This document shows, piece by piece, positions 51,628 to 62,735 of a DNA stretch of 64,000 bases; within the stretch, counting starts at the first letter, position 1, and each line of letters starts with the position of its first letter. The DNA is taken from the NCBI GenBank assembly GCA_023213315.1, contig JAKCPI010004278.1, positions 62,001 through 126,000 on the forward strand, given 5' to 3'. Below the pieces are notes generated by a model that was given only the letters and a program-made list of their open reading frames with translations, was not told the origin of the DNA and ran no database searches. The translations under genes were made by a program, and so were the position numbers. This DNA is from Euborellia annulipes. Lineage: Eukaryota > Arthropoda > Insecta > Dermaptera > Anisolabididae.

Positions 51628-51845
51628 TAAAAAATAATTTAATAAAAATTCGTGGAAGATCATTGTGTTTGGTTCCGATGTAGATTAAACAAGAAGAGTA
51701 GACTGCAGATACAGTTTCGAGGTCTGCAGTCGCAAGCCAATAAATCCTATATAAAAAACATATTGTTTTATTCTTGTTTAATCTACATCAGAACCAAATA
51801 ATATATATATATACATAATCTTCCACGAATTTTTATTAAATATTA
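51628..51845. repeat. Fold-back palindrome
   Basis: aataaaaattcgtggaagat and gatgtagattaaacaagaa have inverse copies at 51827-51845 and 51768-51795. The left arm holds ctgcagatacagtttcgaggtctgcag. Confidence 0.8.
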
Positions 51846-51869
51846 ATATTTGTACCACATCAAAATTAA

Positions 51870-52178
51870 AAAATAATTGATTGTTTAAATTTAATCAAAA
51901 TCGTTGCAGCGAATTTTGAAAAAATAGATAAATACTGAAAAAGTACATCAATAAAGTACTAGTACTTTTTGGTCGGTTTTATTTAAAAAGCTTATTTTCA
52001 CATTCCTTCATGCTTAAAATTGAACACGCACAGACTGACCATGTGGAGAAAACCACTTTTTTGGATTCAGAGAGGACCTCAAAACGTGTATATCCAACGA
52101 ATCTTTAACATGAATCCAATACTTTCTCTTTCTCTCTCTCTATATATACATATAATTCATATATAGGTAAGAGAATGT
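51870..52178 (+). repeat. R1 copy, 5' truncated
   Basis: From aaaaataattgattgttt through agtacatcaataaagtacta and gaggacctcaaaacgtg to the right end ggtaagagaatgt. Confidence 0.8.
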
Positions 52179-53410
52179 AAAAAACAAATGTTAGTATTTC
52201 CATATTTCTTAGAGAAAAAACATTTTTAGATGAAACCACCTGTTTGCAAAAATATATATATATATATATATATTTTAATACAAAAAGTATTTCAATTTAT
52301 TTTAAATAAATTAATCTTATATATATTTTTTTTTTTTTTCAGCATTAATATGGACGAATTATATGAATGCAAATTTAATTATGCCCTGTGAATTGGCATT
52401 TGATAATGGATGAAGAGCAATAAAGAAAGATTTAGCCATTCTTTGAAAAAGAAATGAAAAACTCTGGATATCAGGTCTGTGTCTTTTATAATTTCGTGCA
52501 CCTCCAACCATCTGTTCCCTGACCGAATGAATATAAAATATTTTTTATATTTAAAATTTTAACACCGTGTTTCTCTTTTTACGTTTTCCCATTATTAATA
52601 ATTTTTCTGGATGAGGGGGCTTTTTACTATTAGCCTTATTGAGGCGGGAGCTTGCCTGATGTAGTTTTTTTGCTAATTCATTATTTTCCAACTTATTTTA
52701 TCTATATATACATCAAATTTAGAATTAAAAAAATTCGATCCATTTAATGTTCTGCTCATCTATTTATGAATTTCTGGAATTTATTACTTAAGCCTGCCAT
52801 ACACGTGAAGGGCGTCTTTAAGGAAAATCCCTCAACGATTTCCATTAGGATTTCCTCTACGGAAACCTCGGCCATACACTGTTTGAGATTTCCTCAAGGA
52901 AAAATTATATTTTAATATTTTATTTATTTATTTGGAAGTGAACCCAGGACCCCAGTTCATTTTATTTATAGCCTCTCTGAGGTCACCTGTCATGGACACA
53001 CGCAGCAAAATACTGACAGATTTTCGGCATTAAGGAAAATTTTTGGGCCTTAAGGACGCCCTTCTGCTTCAAGGCCACGACCACACAAGTTGAGGAAATC
53101 CTCAAGACGTGTATTATTCAGGGCGGCCCTTGAGGAAATCGCGATGGTGTATGTTAGCCTTTAGATATAAATTTATATTATAAAATTATCGATTTCAGTT
53201 TTATTTTGACACATGTTCACTCCCATATCACTGGCACCCAGCGCGCCCCCTCCCAGCTTCATATATTTTGTATGCAATTATTATTTTCAAATTTTCATAG
53301 GCCACTTTTGAAAAAGCTATTAAAATTATGTTGAAATGAATTATTCTAATCGCTGAACTTTAAACTATTAACTTTATATTGCAATTGGAAGATTTTCGCT
53401 GGATAAGATG
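52179..53410. other. AT-rich with one MITE
   Basis: A probable MITE spans about 52790-53165: gcctgccatacacgtgaagg near the left and a related inverse (ggtgtatgttagcc) at the right, with several ccttgaggaaatc repeats. No gene elsewhere. Confidence 0.45.
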
Positions 53411-53804
53411 TATAGGAAAGAACTGGAGAATAAAAACCAGCAATTGATGGACCCTCTCACATCATCTTTAATTGGCAAATATTTCGACTGGCATTACGCC
53501 TAGTCATCATCAGTGCAAACAAATGATTTGGTGGAGGGCCCGTGTCAAACAATGGTTGAGGATTATTTTAAAATTTCTCGGAGAAGCAGGGGTCAGACGA
53601 AGTGCAAGCGAACTTCGTCTGACCCCTGCTTCTCCGAGAAATTTTAAAATAATCCTCAACCATTGTTTGACACGGGCCCTCCACCAATTCATTTGTTTGC
53701 ACTGATGATGACTAGGCGTAATGCCAGTCGAAATATTTGCCAATTAAAGATGATGTGAGAGGGTCCATCAATTGCTGGTTTTTATTCTCCAGTTCTTTCC
53801 TATA
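53411..53804. repeat. Near-perfect palindrome, 197-bp arms
   Basis: The two arms differ at a handful of bases and meet with almost no spacer at about 53607 (gacgaagtgcaagcgaacttcgtc). This is why nearly the same 77-codon frame occurs on both strands; those frames are not genes. The arms contain gcatcatcagtgcaaacaaatg-like and cgaaatatttgcc phrases of the fold-back type. Confidence 0.95.
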
Positions 53805-54580
53805 TTAACTTTATATTTATTAAGTTAAAAATTTCCAAGTTTCGATTAAATTGACTCTTTATTTTTTTCTAGGTGACAAAGGACCATTGCAGCTGACAAT
53901 ATTACAATCTTCTTAGAGCTTTAGAACTGAAAGTCTTTGAAGCCCAGCAAGAGTTTCAATTTTTTGATCAAAAAAATTGCGAGCACATGAAAATAAAGAA
54001 GATGAATTTCTCGAAGGTATCTCAGCGCCAAAGAAGAAAAGGGGACCCCAACAAAGAAAAAGAGAAATGACAAGTGAGAATGGCAACGTAGACGACATTT
54101 TCGAGAAGCTCTTTAACAAATCAGGTTCCAAATCTTTTACTTCTTCTCTCTTACGAGTCATGTTCCATTGAAATAAAATCTATTGCCGAAAGAACTTTCG
54201 TTAAAAACAATAAAAAGCTATCTTGCTAAAGATGCGATTTTAGAGATTACAGAAATTATGTCCACCAAGTGCCTCTGTTGTTTGAACCAACTATACATTT
54301 GTTAAAAATATTTTTAAGTCTAAATGAGAAAAACTCATTTTCAAATGGTATAAATATAATATTATGGTTGGATAACAAAATCATTATTATCGGAATTATT
54401 TAAAGTAAAAATGGCTAAGAATAAAGCTAGTTCAAGGTTTAAACTCAGGTCAACAGGCGATTTAACCTAGAATTGAGTAGTAAAAAACTTGACCGCCAGT
54501 CAAAGTAGCGTTGACCGAGGTTCAACTTGACCGGCTATAGCGAGATTTTTTGGGGTTTTAAAAAGAATATTTCCTATTCT
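53805..54580. other. Transposon debris with unassigned coding-like sequence
   Basis: After an acceptor-like tttttctag (ends about 53871) there is a short frame with LLRALELKVFEAQQEFQFFD and another at 53977-54171 rich in Lys/Glu. No domain recognised; probably part of the Harbinger-related remains that follow. Confidence 0.3.
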
Positions 54581-54680
54581 TTTCCAAGGCATTATTGGAG
54601 TGAAATTACCACCAGTTGCTCAAATAATAGTTGCTTGTGCAGTTCTCCATAATATCGTCGCCTGCATCACGTAGTGACGT
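54581..54680 (+). pseudogene. PIF/Harbinger transposase C-terminal fragment
   Basis: One plus frame reads GVKLPPVAQIIVACAVLHNI, close to the C-terminal ATCVLHN-type motif of HARBI1-like nucleases, and stops soon after. It is isolated from the rest of the domain at 56930-57340. Confidence 0.5.
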
Positions 54681-54793
54681 ATCTCAAAAAAATTAAAAAT
54701 TGAGATCCAATTATGGTTGTTGGCTCAACTTTTTACATTAGACGTTAGTTATAATTATATAATATCATAATTAGTTCAGTAAAGATAGGAATC

Positions 54794-55171
54794 TTAATTA
54801 TTGATAACAAGGTAACAAGCTAGTTGATTGGCTTGGGACAATTTTTTTGGTGGAATTTCGTATGTGCCGTCAATTACAATCACTTCTCCATTTTGATTGA
54901 CGATAGGAAGGAATTCAGATAAAATGACGAAATTAGCACAAATATCAATTAATCCTGATCTTCTCGATAGTAAGTCATGCTCTGCAAGCTTCGTGCAATT
55001 TTTTAATCCGAGTGTAACACTTCCAGTTGGAAAATTAATAATAACGTCTAGATGCGGACCATTGAAGAGCAATGACTTAGTCTTAACATGATGACACTTA
55101 GATCTGTCTAAGGCCCAATTCACACACAAGTGGCGTATGGCGTGGCGTGGCGAGTGGATTGCTTCCCCCAT
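54794..55171 (-). pseudogene. Unrecognised minus-strand ORF, 125 codons
   Basis: The middle (RSGLIDICANFVILSEFLPI then GEVIVIDGTYEIPPKKLS) looks like real globular coding sequence, but I do not recognise the family. Its N-terminal part overlaps GC-rich tggcg repeats and is probably not original. Likely a transposon-derived exon. Confidence 0.35.
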
Positions 55172-55290
55172 GTTAACCTATAGCCCAATATACACTGACA
55201 TGGCGTGGCGGAGGCGTGGCGAATGACGCCGAAACCACACCATTCCGACGCCATCTATGGCGACCATAAGTGGCGTTCGCCACTAGCAAA
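55105..55290. repeat. GC-rich GGCGTGGCG repeats with CCCAAT-TACAC ends
   Basis: gcccaattcacacacaagtggcg (about 55111) and agcccaatatacactgacatggcg (about 55182) begin two direct blocks of variants of ggcgtggcg. They may be a terminus or subterminal array of a DNA transposon. Confidence 0.5.
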
Positions 55291-55472
55291 CCATTTGTTT
55301 CGCAACCTTTGCCCTTAAATTATTGATGCGATATGGATTTTAATATCCAAATTTGCTTTATTATATCTATATTTCATTACTTTGTAAAAAATTAAATATT
55401 AAAATAAATTAAATATGGTTAAATAAACATAAATAACTACACAAATTATAAATTAAATATTTTTATTTAGAT

Positions 55473-56480
55473 TTAATATTTAAATGCATATGCAGAATAT
55501 CTATCTTGATTTGGAATTGGCGAACGGTGTTGGAAATATTTGCTCAGATAAAGTGACTGGCGTGTATGTGGCTTCTCGTCTTTAGGCGTATAAGTATAAA
55601 AGTTTATGCCTTCGCTAATAAGCTCGGCATTCACAATTTTGTATGACTCTTTTTTTTTTCTAAATATAGGGTATGTTTTGCCCCGTTCTGTCTTTTTTAT
55701 TCTAAAGCTATTAATTTTTAATTTGTTTTTGATCAAGTCTAAAATTTCGCTAGTGTTTTTATAAAAAATGTTTATGGGTGGCACTTTTTCACTCACCGTT
55801 TGTGTTGCTGGAGGCCTTGTTTCCTGGGATGTTAATTTCTTATTCTCTCGGCTATCTGACACTGTGTAGTTTAGCACTGTATTCTTGTTGGTTCCTTGCT
55901 TTACCGTGGTCGTTGGGGGAGCTGTCGAGTCCTGGTCCATTGGAGTGGTTCGAGCACTTGTAGTATCGGTAGGGGTTTTTTCCTCTCCTGAGAGATGTTT
56001 CGTCTTTTTCGCTGAAGGTAGAGTGGGTGATTTTCTTCTTTTTCCTTCTACTGTGCTGAAGCCTACTTCCGAGTCGATCTCACGTTGCTCAGGTTGAGCA
56101 TTTTTTTTCATTGTTTCCTGGATTTGGTGTATTTGTTCCATTAAATCTTCATTCTGCTTTTTTAAGAGTTGATTCTCTTTTATAATTTTTTCCATTTTTT
56201 TCTCCATTTTTTGATCTTGATTTTTTTTATTGAAGCTGGGGCCGGGTTTATTTGTCATTGTACGGATTTTGAGAAGTTTCTCCTCCGTTAATTTTTTCAA
56301 TTTGTTCAGAGGCACTCGCGAATTTACTAGCCTCGCTATTTCCTCTAAATGTAATTGTTTCTGTTGCGTGGTATGGATGTTATTTTTTGCAGCATTGGTG
56401 CTCTGGGAGTTTTGGCCTTGGGAGGGCTTTATTGTCTCTGATGTGAGACTCAGGTTGGGCTCGGGCAAAATTGTGGACAA
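55473..56480 (-). pseudogene. Retrotransposon Gag-like ORF1, 335 codons
   Basis: The N-terminal half is low-complexity with a Lys/Glu-rich probable coiled coil (residues about 85-125, KKMEKIIKENQLLKKQNEDL). The Ser/Thr/Pro-rich middle leads to a C-terminal block: PPINIFYKNTSEILDLIKNK, TYPIFRKKKESYKIVNAEL, GINFYTYTPKDEKPHTR. This matches the domain (PRE_C2HC as I recall it) before the zinc knuckles in Gags of Jockey-like and related elements. The expected zinc knuckles are missing: the frame turns unrelated after HTR and ends at 55473. It probably belongs with a Jockey-type element whose RT piece is at 59315-59910, but the two need not be one copy. Confidence 0.65.
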
Positions 56481-56870
56481 TAGGCTTGCTGGGAAGAGGT
56501 CCGTCTCCTACAAAGGTTGAAACGAGACTCATCCTCAAACCAAGTATGTGGCTGTTTTTGTTTGGCCTCCTCCATATTATCCAATTGTCCAATTTTATCT
56601 AAAATTTGGTCAGCTTTAGATATTTAGAAACTTTGGTGGTATGAAAGAATGTTGGCTACTTTGACTTGTACTCGGTAGATATAACGGGTCGTCTGTCTGT
56701 AACAATAGATAAATAAAATAAAATTTGCAAATCTTTAACACTAACATATAGGGAAATTGTTTAGATAAATCGCTAATTTATTGATTTTATTTTTTAAATG
56801 CCTAATAGTAGAATGGAAATCATTTGCTCAAAAATTTGAAGAAAGATTGATTTTCCCACTGCCTTGGATC
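56481..56870. other. Leader of the Gag relic, no other gene
   Basis: The first part (56481-56600) is GC-richer and may be the 5' UTR of the retroelement. The remainder is AT-rich. Confidence 0.35.
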
Positions 56871-56899
56871 GTGGGACGGAAAACACGGATTGTTCCACC

Positions 56900-57340
56900 T
56901 CCTGGGAGTGGATTGTACTTTTATAATCAAAACATTTTCACTCGATTATACTAATGGCCTGCGCTAATGCCGACTATGAATTTATATAGTTTGAGGTAGG
57001 CAGAATTTCCGATGGGGGTGTCTTAAAAAACACCCAGTTTTTCGAGAAACTTAACAATTACGAACTCAACTTACCTCCCCCAGTGTAACTTTCGAAAGAT
57101 CCGAACAGACAACTTCCCTACGTTTTTGTTGGTAATGAAGCATTTGCTTTAAGACATGATTTTATGAAACCATTTAGCCAAAAAGCCTTAAGCAAAGAGC
57201 GTAGAATTTTCAATTATCGTTTGTCAAGAGCAAAAAGAATAGTTGAAAATGTATTTGGAATAATGTCTAATCGTTTTAGAATCTTTCACAGTAGCATAGG
57301 ACCGAATCGATCTTGCTGCTTGCCGAGTAAAATAATAATA
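56900..57340 (+). pseudogene. PIF/Harbinger (HARBI1-like) nuclease remnant
   Basis: A single plus frame, with in-frame stops, reads MACANADYEFI, then GRISDGGVLKNTQFFEKL, then LPYVFVGNEAFALRHDFMKP, then RRIFNYRLSRAKRIVENVFG and MSNRFRIFHSSI. These are the conserved blocks of DDE_Tnp_4 nucleases, in order. Stops follow YEFI and LPPPV, so it is dead. It ends at an (AT)n tract (57347-57388). Confidence 0.8.
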
Positions 57341-57345
57341 GTCGA

Positions 57346-57346
<1 letters not shown>

Positions 57347-57388
<42 letters not shown>
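57347..57388. repeat. (TA)n microsatellite
   Basis: About 20 perfect TA units. Confidence 0.9.
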
Positions 57389-57389
<1 letters not shown>

Positions 57390-57854
57390 TTACTAAATTT
57401 AAATGGCTTAATTTTTCTCTAGCACATAGCCAACCTTTTTCCCATTTGGTTTTGGCTTTTTTTTTCTCATACAAACATATTATAATGGCAGATAAGGTGA
57501 TTAAATCTTCCTCTTGCATAGCTAATTGACAGAAAAAAATGTAGCTCACTATTGCTAGTTATTGGTATTATATACAGCAAAAGTGTACTAACCTTTATTT
57601 TGTTGTATTAAACGAAATTATATTTAGAGATTTGACAATCTACAAAAAGACTAACCTTTATTTACTCTTAAATGTCAAATTTCAAACGTGCCTACTCGTC
57701 TCGGCCGTGTATGAAAAAGAAATCAATTATAAATTAATAGTATATCAATAATAAATCATTATTAAATTAGTTATTTCAATTTTCTGACCCAGAAAATATT
57801 TCCCTTCGCCTGCTGAACCGTTTTCTGAATGTTTTCTTGTTTTTGATTTTTTGG
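57389..57854. other. AT-rich, no gene
   Basis: Nothing recognised. Confidence 0.35.
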
Positions 57855-59335
57855 TAAAGAAAGAATTTTTGATACTTTAATTTCAGAATTATGTTTAGAG
57901 GTATACGGTCCTTACGCCCAACAGATGGGGGCTAGTCTAAAGTACAAAATGGCTATCTCAACTCATTTTGTCATTTTTGGAGTCGGCCATATGGCCCAGA
58001 ACGACATCCCACAAATAGAAGAGTTCTTTATCTCTGTTGGCCACTTCCATAAGCTACCACTCCTTACCTCAGACTCACTACTTTCCTCTGACTTAGCTTT
58101 TTGTATATACAACAGCAGGGATTTTCTCACGATTTTCTCTCTTTTTTTTCCTCCGTTTTTCTTTTTACAAGACCAGAATAGCGCTCGCTTAAATGGTGAT
58201 GGTACCAGTGGATCCGGATTCCTTGAAGTTGTTGCAATATTTTGAATTAGAGAATTGCCACCAATTAAGTTTTATTAAAGAAGTAATTTTATCGTCTACC
58301 ATTTTTGATAAGATAAATTTTTTTTAATTGCCAGAAGCATTAAAATTAATTGTGGGTATTAAAAGAGCAGAGCGGCATTGTGTTACATTGTGATTATTTA
58401 AATTAATTACTTTAGATAGACAAATTTTTTGGTGTCATGCGATAGATGTTTTTTTAAAAATTCCAACACATTTATCGCATGGAAGAAAATTTTCTATTAA
58501 ATCAGATTTTCTGTGTCTTCTTTTTGGTATTAAAATTCTATTACCTTTTTTATAAATTTCCATATTATGTTGAAAATTACCACGATTTCTCTTATTTTTT
58601 CAATTAACTCCGCTTTCTTGTTTTTGCATTTTTTTCACGGTAAAGAAAGAATTTTTGATACTTCAATTTCAAAATTATGTTTAAAGGTATACGGTCCTTA
58701 CAAGCCCAACAAATGGGGGCTAGTCTAAAGTACAAAATGTCTATCTCAAGTCTTTGTCATTTTTGTGGAATGTTTACCTTTTTCAACTGACCAAGTCATT
58801 TATTATACCTACATTTTCATATACACAGGTTCTCATGAAAATATGTGTTAAAACATGTATTAATACGCATTAAATGGTTAAGGTAACAGTGGATCCGGAT
58901 TAATTGAAGATTATTGCAATTTTTATAAATCTAGATAATTGCCACCTATATAAGATTTATTATAAAGAGATTAATTTTAATGTCTACCATTTTTTATATT
59001 TATCCTAGAATTAATTTTTTAATTTCTTCAGATGTATATGAGATTCATTGTGGGTAATTAAAATAGAGAGGGAATGTGTACATTGTGATTATTTAAATTA
59101 ATTACTTTAGATAGACAAATTTTTTGGTGTCTTGCGATAGATGTTTTTTTAAAAATTCCATCACATTTATCGCATGGAAGAAAATTTTCTATTAAATCAG
59201 ATTTTCTGTGTCTTCTTTTTGGTATTAAAATTCTATTACCTTTTTTATAAATTTCCATATTATGTTGAAAATTACCACGATTTCTTATTTTTTCAATTAA
59301 TTGTTTTCTTGTTTTTAATTTTTTTGGTAAAGAAA
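57855..59335 (-). repeat. Direct duplication carrying a zinc-finger exon
   Basis: Blocks at 57855-58620 recur at 58640-59335: ggtaaagaaagaatttttga, gtatacggtccttac, gggggctagtctaaagtac, and the block at 58385-58560 against 59077-59255. Offsets of about 785 and 692 show later indels. Each copy contains the minus-strand zinc-finger exon. Confidence 0.8.
59058..59320 (-). pseudogene. C2H2-like exon, transposon-associated
   Basis: The minus frame runs KLKTRKQLIEKIRNRGNFQH, NMEIYKKGNRIL, then LPCDKCDGIFKKTSIARHQK with a final Cys: Cys-X2-Cys and His-X4-Cys spacing. I recall similar LPCxxCxG..F......RHxxxC stretches in animal proteins of unknown function linked to mobile DNA; not verified. The duplicate at 58385-58600 has a 2-base frameshift. 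Confidence 0.4.
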
Positions 59336-59910
59336 GAATTTTTCATACTCTACGTGCTGGATAAATTGTAGGCGTTCATCGAAATTGGTTCTCAGATATC
59401 TAACCATTTTTTTGTGTGGAATAGTTGTATTATCCACTTTAATACAGAATTTTTTATAATTTTTTTTAACATTATGATTTGCATTAATTAATCTAGGCCT
59501 AAATAGTATTGTTTCGCATTTTTCAGCGTTTATTTTTAATTTCCAGACGTTATAAAAAGAATGAATTTTTGAAACTAAATTTTGTAGTTTATTTTGAATT
59601 TCGGTTACTTTTTTATCTGAAACGTAGACTATGAGGTCGTCCGCGAAAGCCAAGGCGCTCTTAGATTTATCTATATTAAATCAAAACATCTTAGCAAATC
59701 TCCTATGTATATATTAAAAAGTATTGGCGAATTCACCGTTCCTTGCTGAAGGCCATTTTTAACCAGGAAATTTGGTGTTGAGAGTTGTTGTCCATCCGCC
59801 ACAACAAAACTCCTTCCCCGGATCATATTATCAATTAATTTGATCAAATTTCTATCCAAACCCCCCTCTCGCCAATTTAAAAATGAGCCCGTCTTGCCAG
59901 GTCGAATCAA
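59315..59910 (-). pseudogene. Jockey-type reverse transcriptase fragment, frameshifted
   Basis: First frame (59910-59671): DRNLIKLIDNMIRGRSFVVA, then KNGLQQGTVNSPILFNIYIG. Second frame (59653-59315): LAFADDLIVYVSDKK, then WKLKINAEKCETILFRPRL. The FADD box holds the catalytic aspartates; GLQQGTVNSPILFNIY is typical of Jockey/CR1-like LINE RTs. A small indel near 59660-59675 shifts the frame just before FADD. The 5' and 3' portions of the ORF are missing. Confidence 0.85.
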
Positions 59911-60199
59911 AACTGGTGCATTACAGCATAGTATGAAATTATTATAAAGAGATTAATATAAATGTTAATTTCTTATATTTATCCCTGGAATTCATTTTGT
60001 ATTTCTTCAGATATATATGAGAATCTTTTTGAGTAAATAAAATAAATGTTCTCAACACACAAAATCTCCACTGGTCATTCAGTTATACGTATATTATTTT
60101 CATATATTTCCTTCCAAGGACCGGCAACGGCACAGGGCGCCGAAGGACATTTATACATCCAAAACTTCAATTTTACAAGATTGATGATTGTTGGGATTT
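59911..60199. other. Spacer; possible second short frame
   Basis: A minus-strand frame from about 60300 to 60130 (KKKIVHALFGGISTNPQTHR then HHQSCKIEVLDV) stays open in a frame other than the Tigger frame and ends near 60138. It may be a shifted continuation of the transposon or another relic. Confidence 0.3.
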
Positions 60200-60200
60200 T

Positions 60201-60923
60201 CTATATCAATGAAGTATTGTCTATGAGTTTGAGGATTTGTAGAGATACCACCAAATAAGGCATGTACAATTTTTTTCTTGGCCTGTTGAGCGGCTGTAGT
60301 CGATGGCTGGTATGGGAGGGTAGAGACCTCATAATTATCCCGTTCTCCCTAGCATAATATTCCATGACGTGCAGATTTTTCGTGTGGCTTGCATTACTGT
60401 CTAGTATTATGAGACATTTTTTACTTTTGTTGGGTTTTATAAATGCAACAAAGTTATTCAACCACTTCAAAAACACATTTCCATTGCTCCATCCACTTTC
60501 ACTCATCTCAAAAGTGGTTCCTGGGCGAGCACCTATTTTCCACTCTGGTTTAAACCAAAGACCCTTGAAAACCAACATAGGTGGCACAAAAACTCCAGCT
60601 GCGCTCATACAAAAAATTCCTGTTTAGAGCTAAAACTTTACGAGGTCTTTTGACAGTAGACAGAGCAGTCTCTCATCTACATTAAAAATGTCGGTAGCTT
60701 GTAACTTATTATCGTCAACTACTTTTGTCAAGAGATCAAAAAATGCTTCAGTTTTTTCTTTTGTAAACCCAGTAGCTCTAGCCATTGAAGTAGGCTCTGC
60801 TTTTCGTAAGGAGAGTTGTGGATGTCGTGAAATAAAAGAATAATACCATTTATCTCCAGCCATTTTTCTCTCATTGTTGAACCGATGTGGTATTGAGTTA
60901 GCTTCTGCTAATTGAAAAGCCAT
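60201..60923 (-). pseudogene. Tigger/pogo-like DDE transposase remnant
   Basis: Frame 60923-60630: AFQLAEANSIPHRFNNERKM, WYYSFISRHPQLSLRKAEPT, ARATGFTKEKTEAFFDLL, IFNVDE (CENP-B-type DNA-binding region and the first catalytic Asp). A frameshift near 60660 precedes TVKRPRKVLALN, readable in another frame, and about 20 residues are deleted. Frame 60608-60201: CMSAAGVFVPPMLVFKG, SGWSNGNVFLKWLNNF, CLIILDSNASHTKN (second Asp), SLPSHTSHRLQPLN. The frame after QPLN is unrelated. Inactive. Confidence 0.85.
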
Positions 60924-60942
60924 TTTCTTTAAATCTTCTTAG

Positions 60943-61372
60943 TTACACATTTTCTATATTCCCCAATATTTCTTTTACCATGCTAAGTACAGTTTTTCTT
61001 GACATATTAGAATCAGAATTTAAAAATATGAGAAATTTTAATGCTGTCTCGAATAAATTTTTTATTTCTATATTGGAATTTATTATTTCTAAATTGTCGG
61101 ATTCTATTGTTCCTAAATTGTCTGAATTTATTAATATATTTTTTGTTTTGTCGGAATTAACATATGTATATTGATACTATATTTTGTTGTTCCCTAGTTG
61201 AAGGTTCAGATAATGGTTGATCATAAGTGTTATTAAATAGCTGGTCTTTTTTTAAAGCTTTGTGAATTTTTGTTAAATGGGAGGTATATGATTTTAAATT
61301 TGAAAAAGATTTGTTGCAATTATCTTGGCAACATATCAAGGCATCTGTGGGAGGTGTTATATTAAGGGTCAA
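60943..61372 (-). pseudogene. C2H2-headed transposon-associated ORF
   Basis: ALICCQDNCNKSFSNLKSYT then SHLTKIH forms a C2H2 finger. A 1-base shift near 61165 opens the next frame, TYVNSDKTKNILINSDNLGT to FLNSDSNMSRKTVLSMVKEI, ending in a stop at 60943. The finger followed by a helical FETALKF.. N.SRKTV segment is a layout I recall from uncharacterised transposon-linked proteins of animals. Tentative family, clear broken coding sequence. Confidence 0.5.
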
Positions 61373-62735
61373 AAGAGGGGGGGGGGAGTATCTTGGTCAT
61401 TATTCCCGTTAAAACGCGTAATAAATTATTGAATTTCTTCAGGTCCTCATAACTAGATATTGGGAATTTTGGTAATAAATTTGTCTGCTGAGTTGTAGTT
61501 GGTTGAGGATTACCAGCATGTATATCCAACAATGCGTCAAGTTTACGAGACATGGAGTTTAATATCAAACAACATGCAGCTGTTGAAAAATAAACAAATA
61601 TGGATAACATAGAGCTATTGAAAGCTTTTTTCCAAAACCCGTTTCAACTTAATTAGAATAAATTAAGAAAATCGGATAGATGAATAATAGAATTGATAGA
61701 TACGTACCGCAGCATTTGTGGGTTTCTAAAGGTTTTTCAGTTAAATAACACCAACGGTTAAATTAATAGGACGAGCAGGTAGACTTGGTGCTGTTCGAAT
61801 AGCCAAACTTTCTTTTGTGTTCTAATGACTAGCTTCACTTTGACCATCCTCATGTAGATTTGGATTTGTTGCATTATTTCTTAACCCAACTTCATGACTA
61901 GTCGTTGGATCATTGTCCAAATTATTTAAATGCTGACTTCCACCCAAGTTGTCATGCGACAACCTTTTAAGCTTTTGAGATTCCGTGTCTACACTTTTGC
62001 CACTCTTTCCACCAATGCCTGGTATAACTATGAAATACAATCAATAAAGTCATGAATTACAAAATAAAGTTAGTTCAGTGAGAAAATTTTTTTTTATGCA
62101 ACACTTACCAACGGTTTCAATAATACTTATAACCGACTCACTCGTAACAACTAATTTTTCATATTCTGGATGAGGCGGATCATCAAAATAAATACCGTAA
62201 TCGAGGTTCTAAGTTTCAGGCAGATTGTCGTGACATAGTTGTGTTTCATTATCAGTGTCAATCTTATGATCTGCATTATAGTTGAAAAATGGCAGTGTTG
62301 CCTTCTCTGCATCATTCTTCCCCTCACCTGTCACAAGAGAATAAAATGAAATGACACTTAGACCGTAATACAATTTTAAATAAAGGAACTCTGTGAGAAG
62401 GGCAGCCAGCGGAAATAAAAATCTTTATATTATTACATCAAATATTGTTGGAACTGCATTTGGTTTTAATTTTCTCCAACCATCATGACGATTTTGCTCA
62501 AACTGTGTTTCTTCAAAGTGGTACTAAAAAATAAAAAATATATATAACTGTAAGTGACTTAATAAAAAATGTTGAATAATATAAAGTATCATTTTACCTC
62601 ACACAATTTTGTTCCTCTAGTGGGAGAGAAATTGTCGCGTCGCATTAATTGTACCCATTTAGCCCTTCTCTCGACATTTGCAGGGAATGCAAATAATCTG
62701 CAATGATTTGATCTGTTGGTACAATTAATAGCAGC
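61362..62735 (-). pseudogene. THAP-domain gene with DUF4806-like end, probably broken
   Basis: Minus-strand pieces in order. About 62735-62598: NCTNRSNHCRLFAFPANVER then WVQLMRRDNFSPTRGTKLCE, donor gtaaaa. 62523-62437: YHFEETQFEQNRHDGWRKLK then PNAVPTIFD, donor gtaata. Together they form a THAP domain (first Cys changed to Ser). 62327-62109: acidic segment with one in-frame TAG and donor gtaagt. About 62029-61822: VIPGIGGKSGKSVDTESQKL to a stop. About 61580-61362: SRKLDALLDIHAG and FPISSYEDLKKFNNLL, resembling DUF4806. The phase from the second to third piece does not match. Such THAP/DUF4806 proteins are common in insect genomes and of unknown function. Confidence 0.6.

Noticed and set aside
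53472..53743. Near-identical 77-codon ORFs on both strands
   Set aside because: They are the two faces of the palindrome 53411-53804, not genes.
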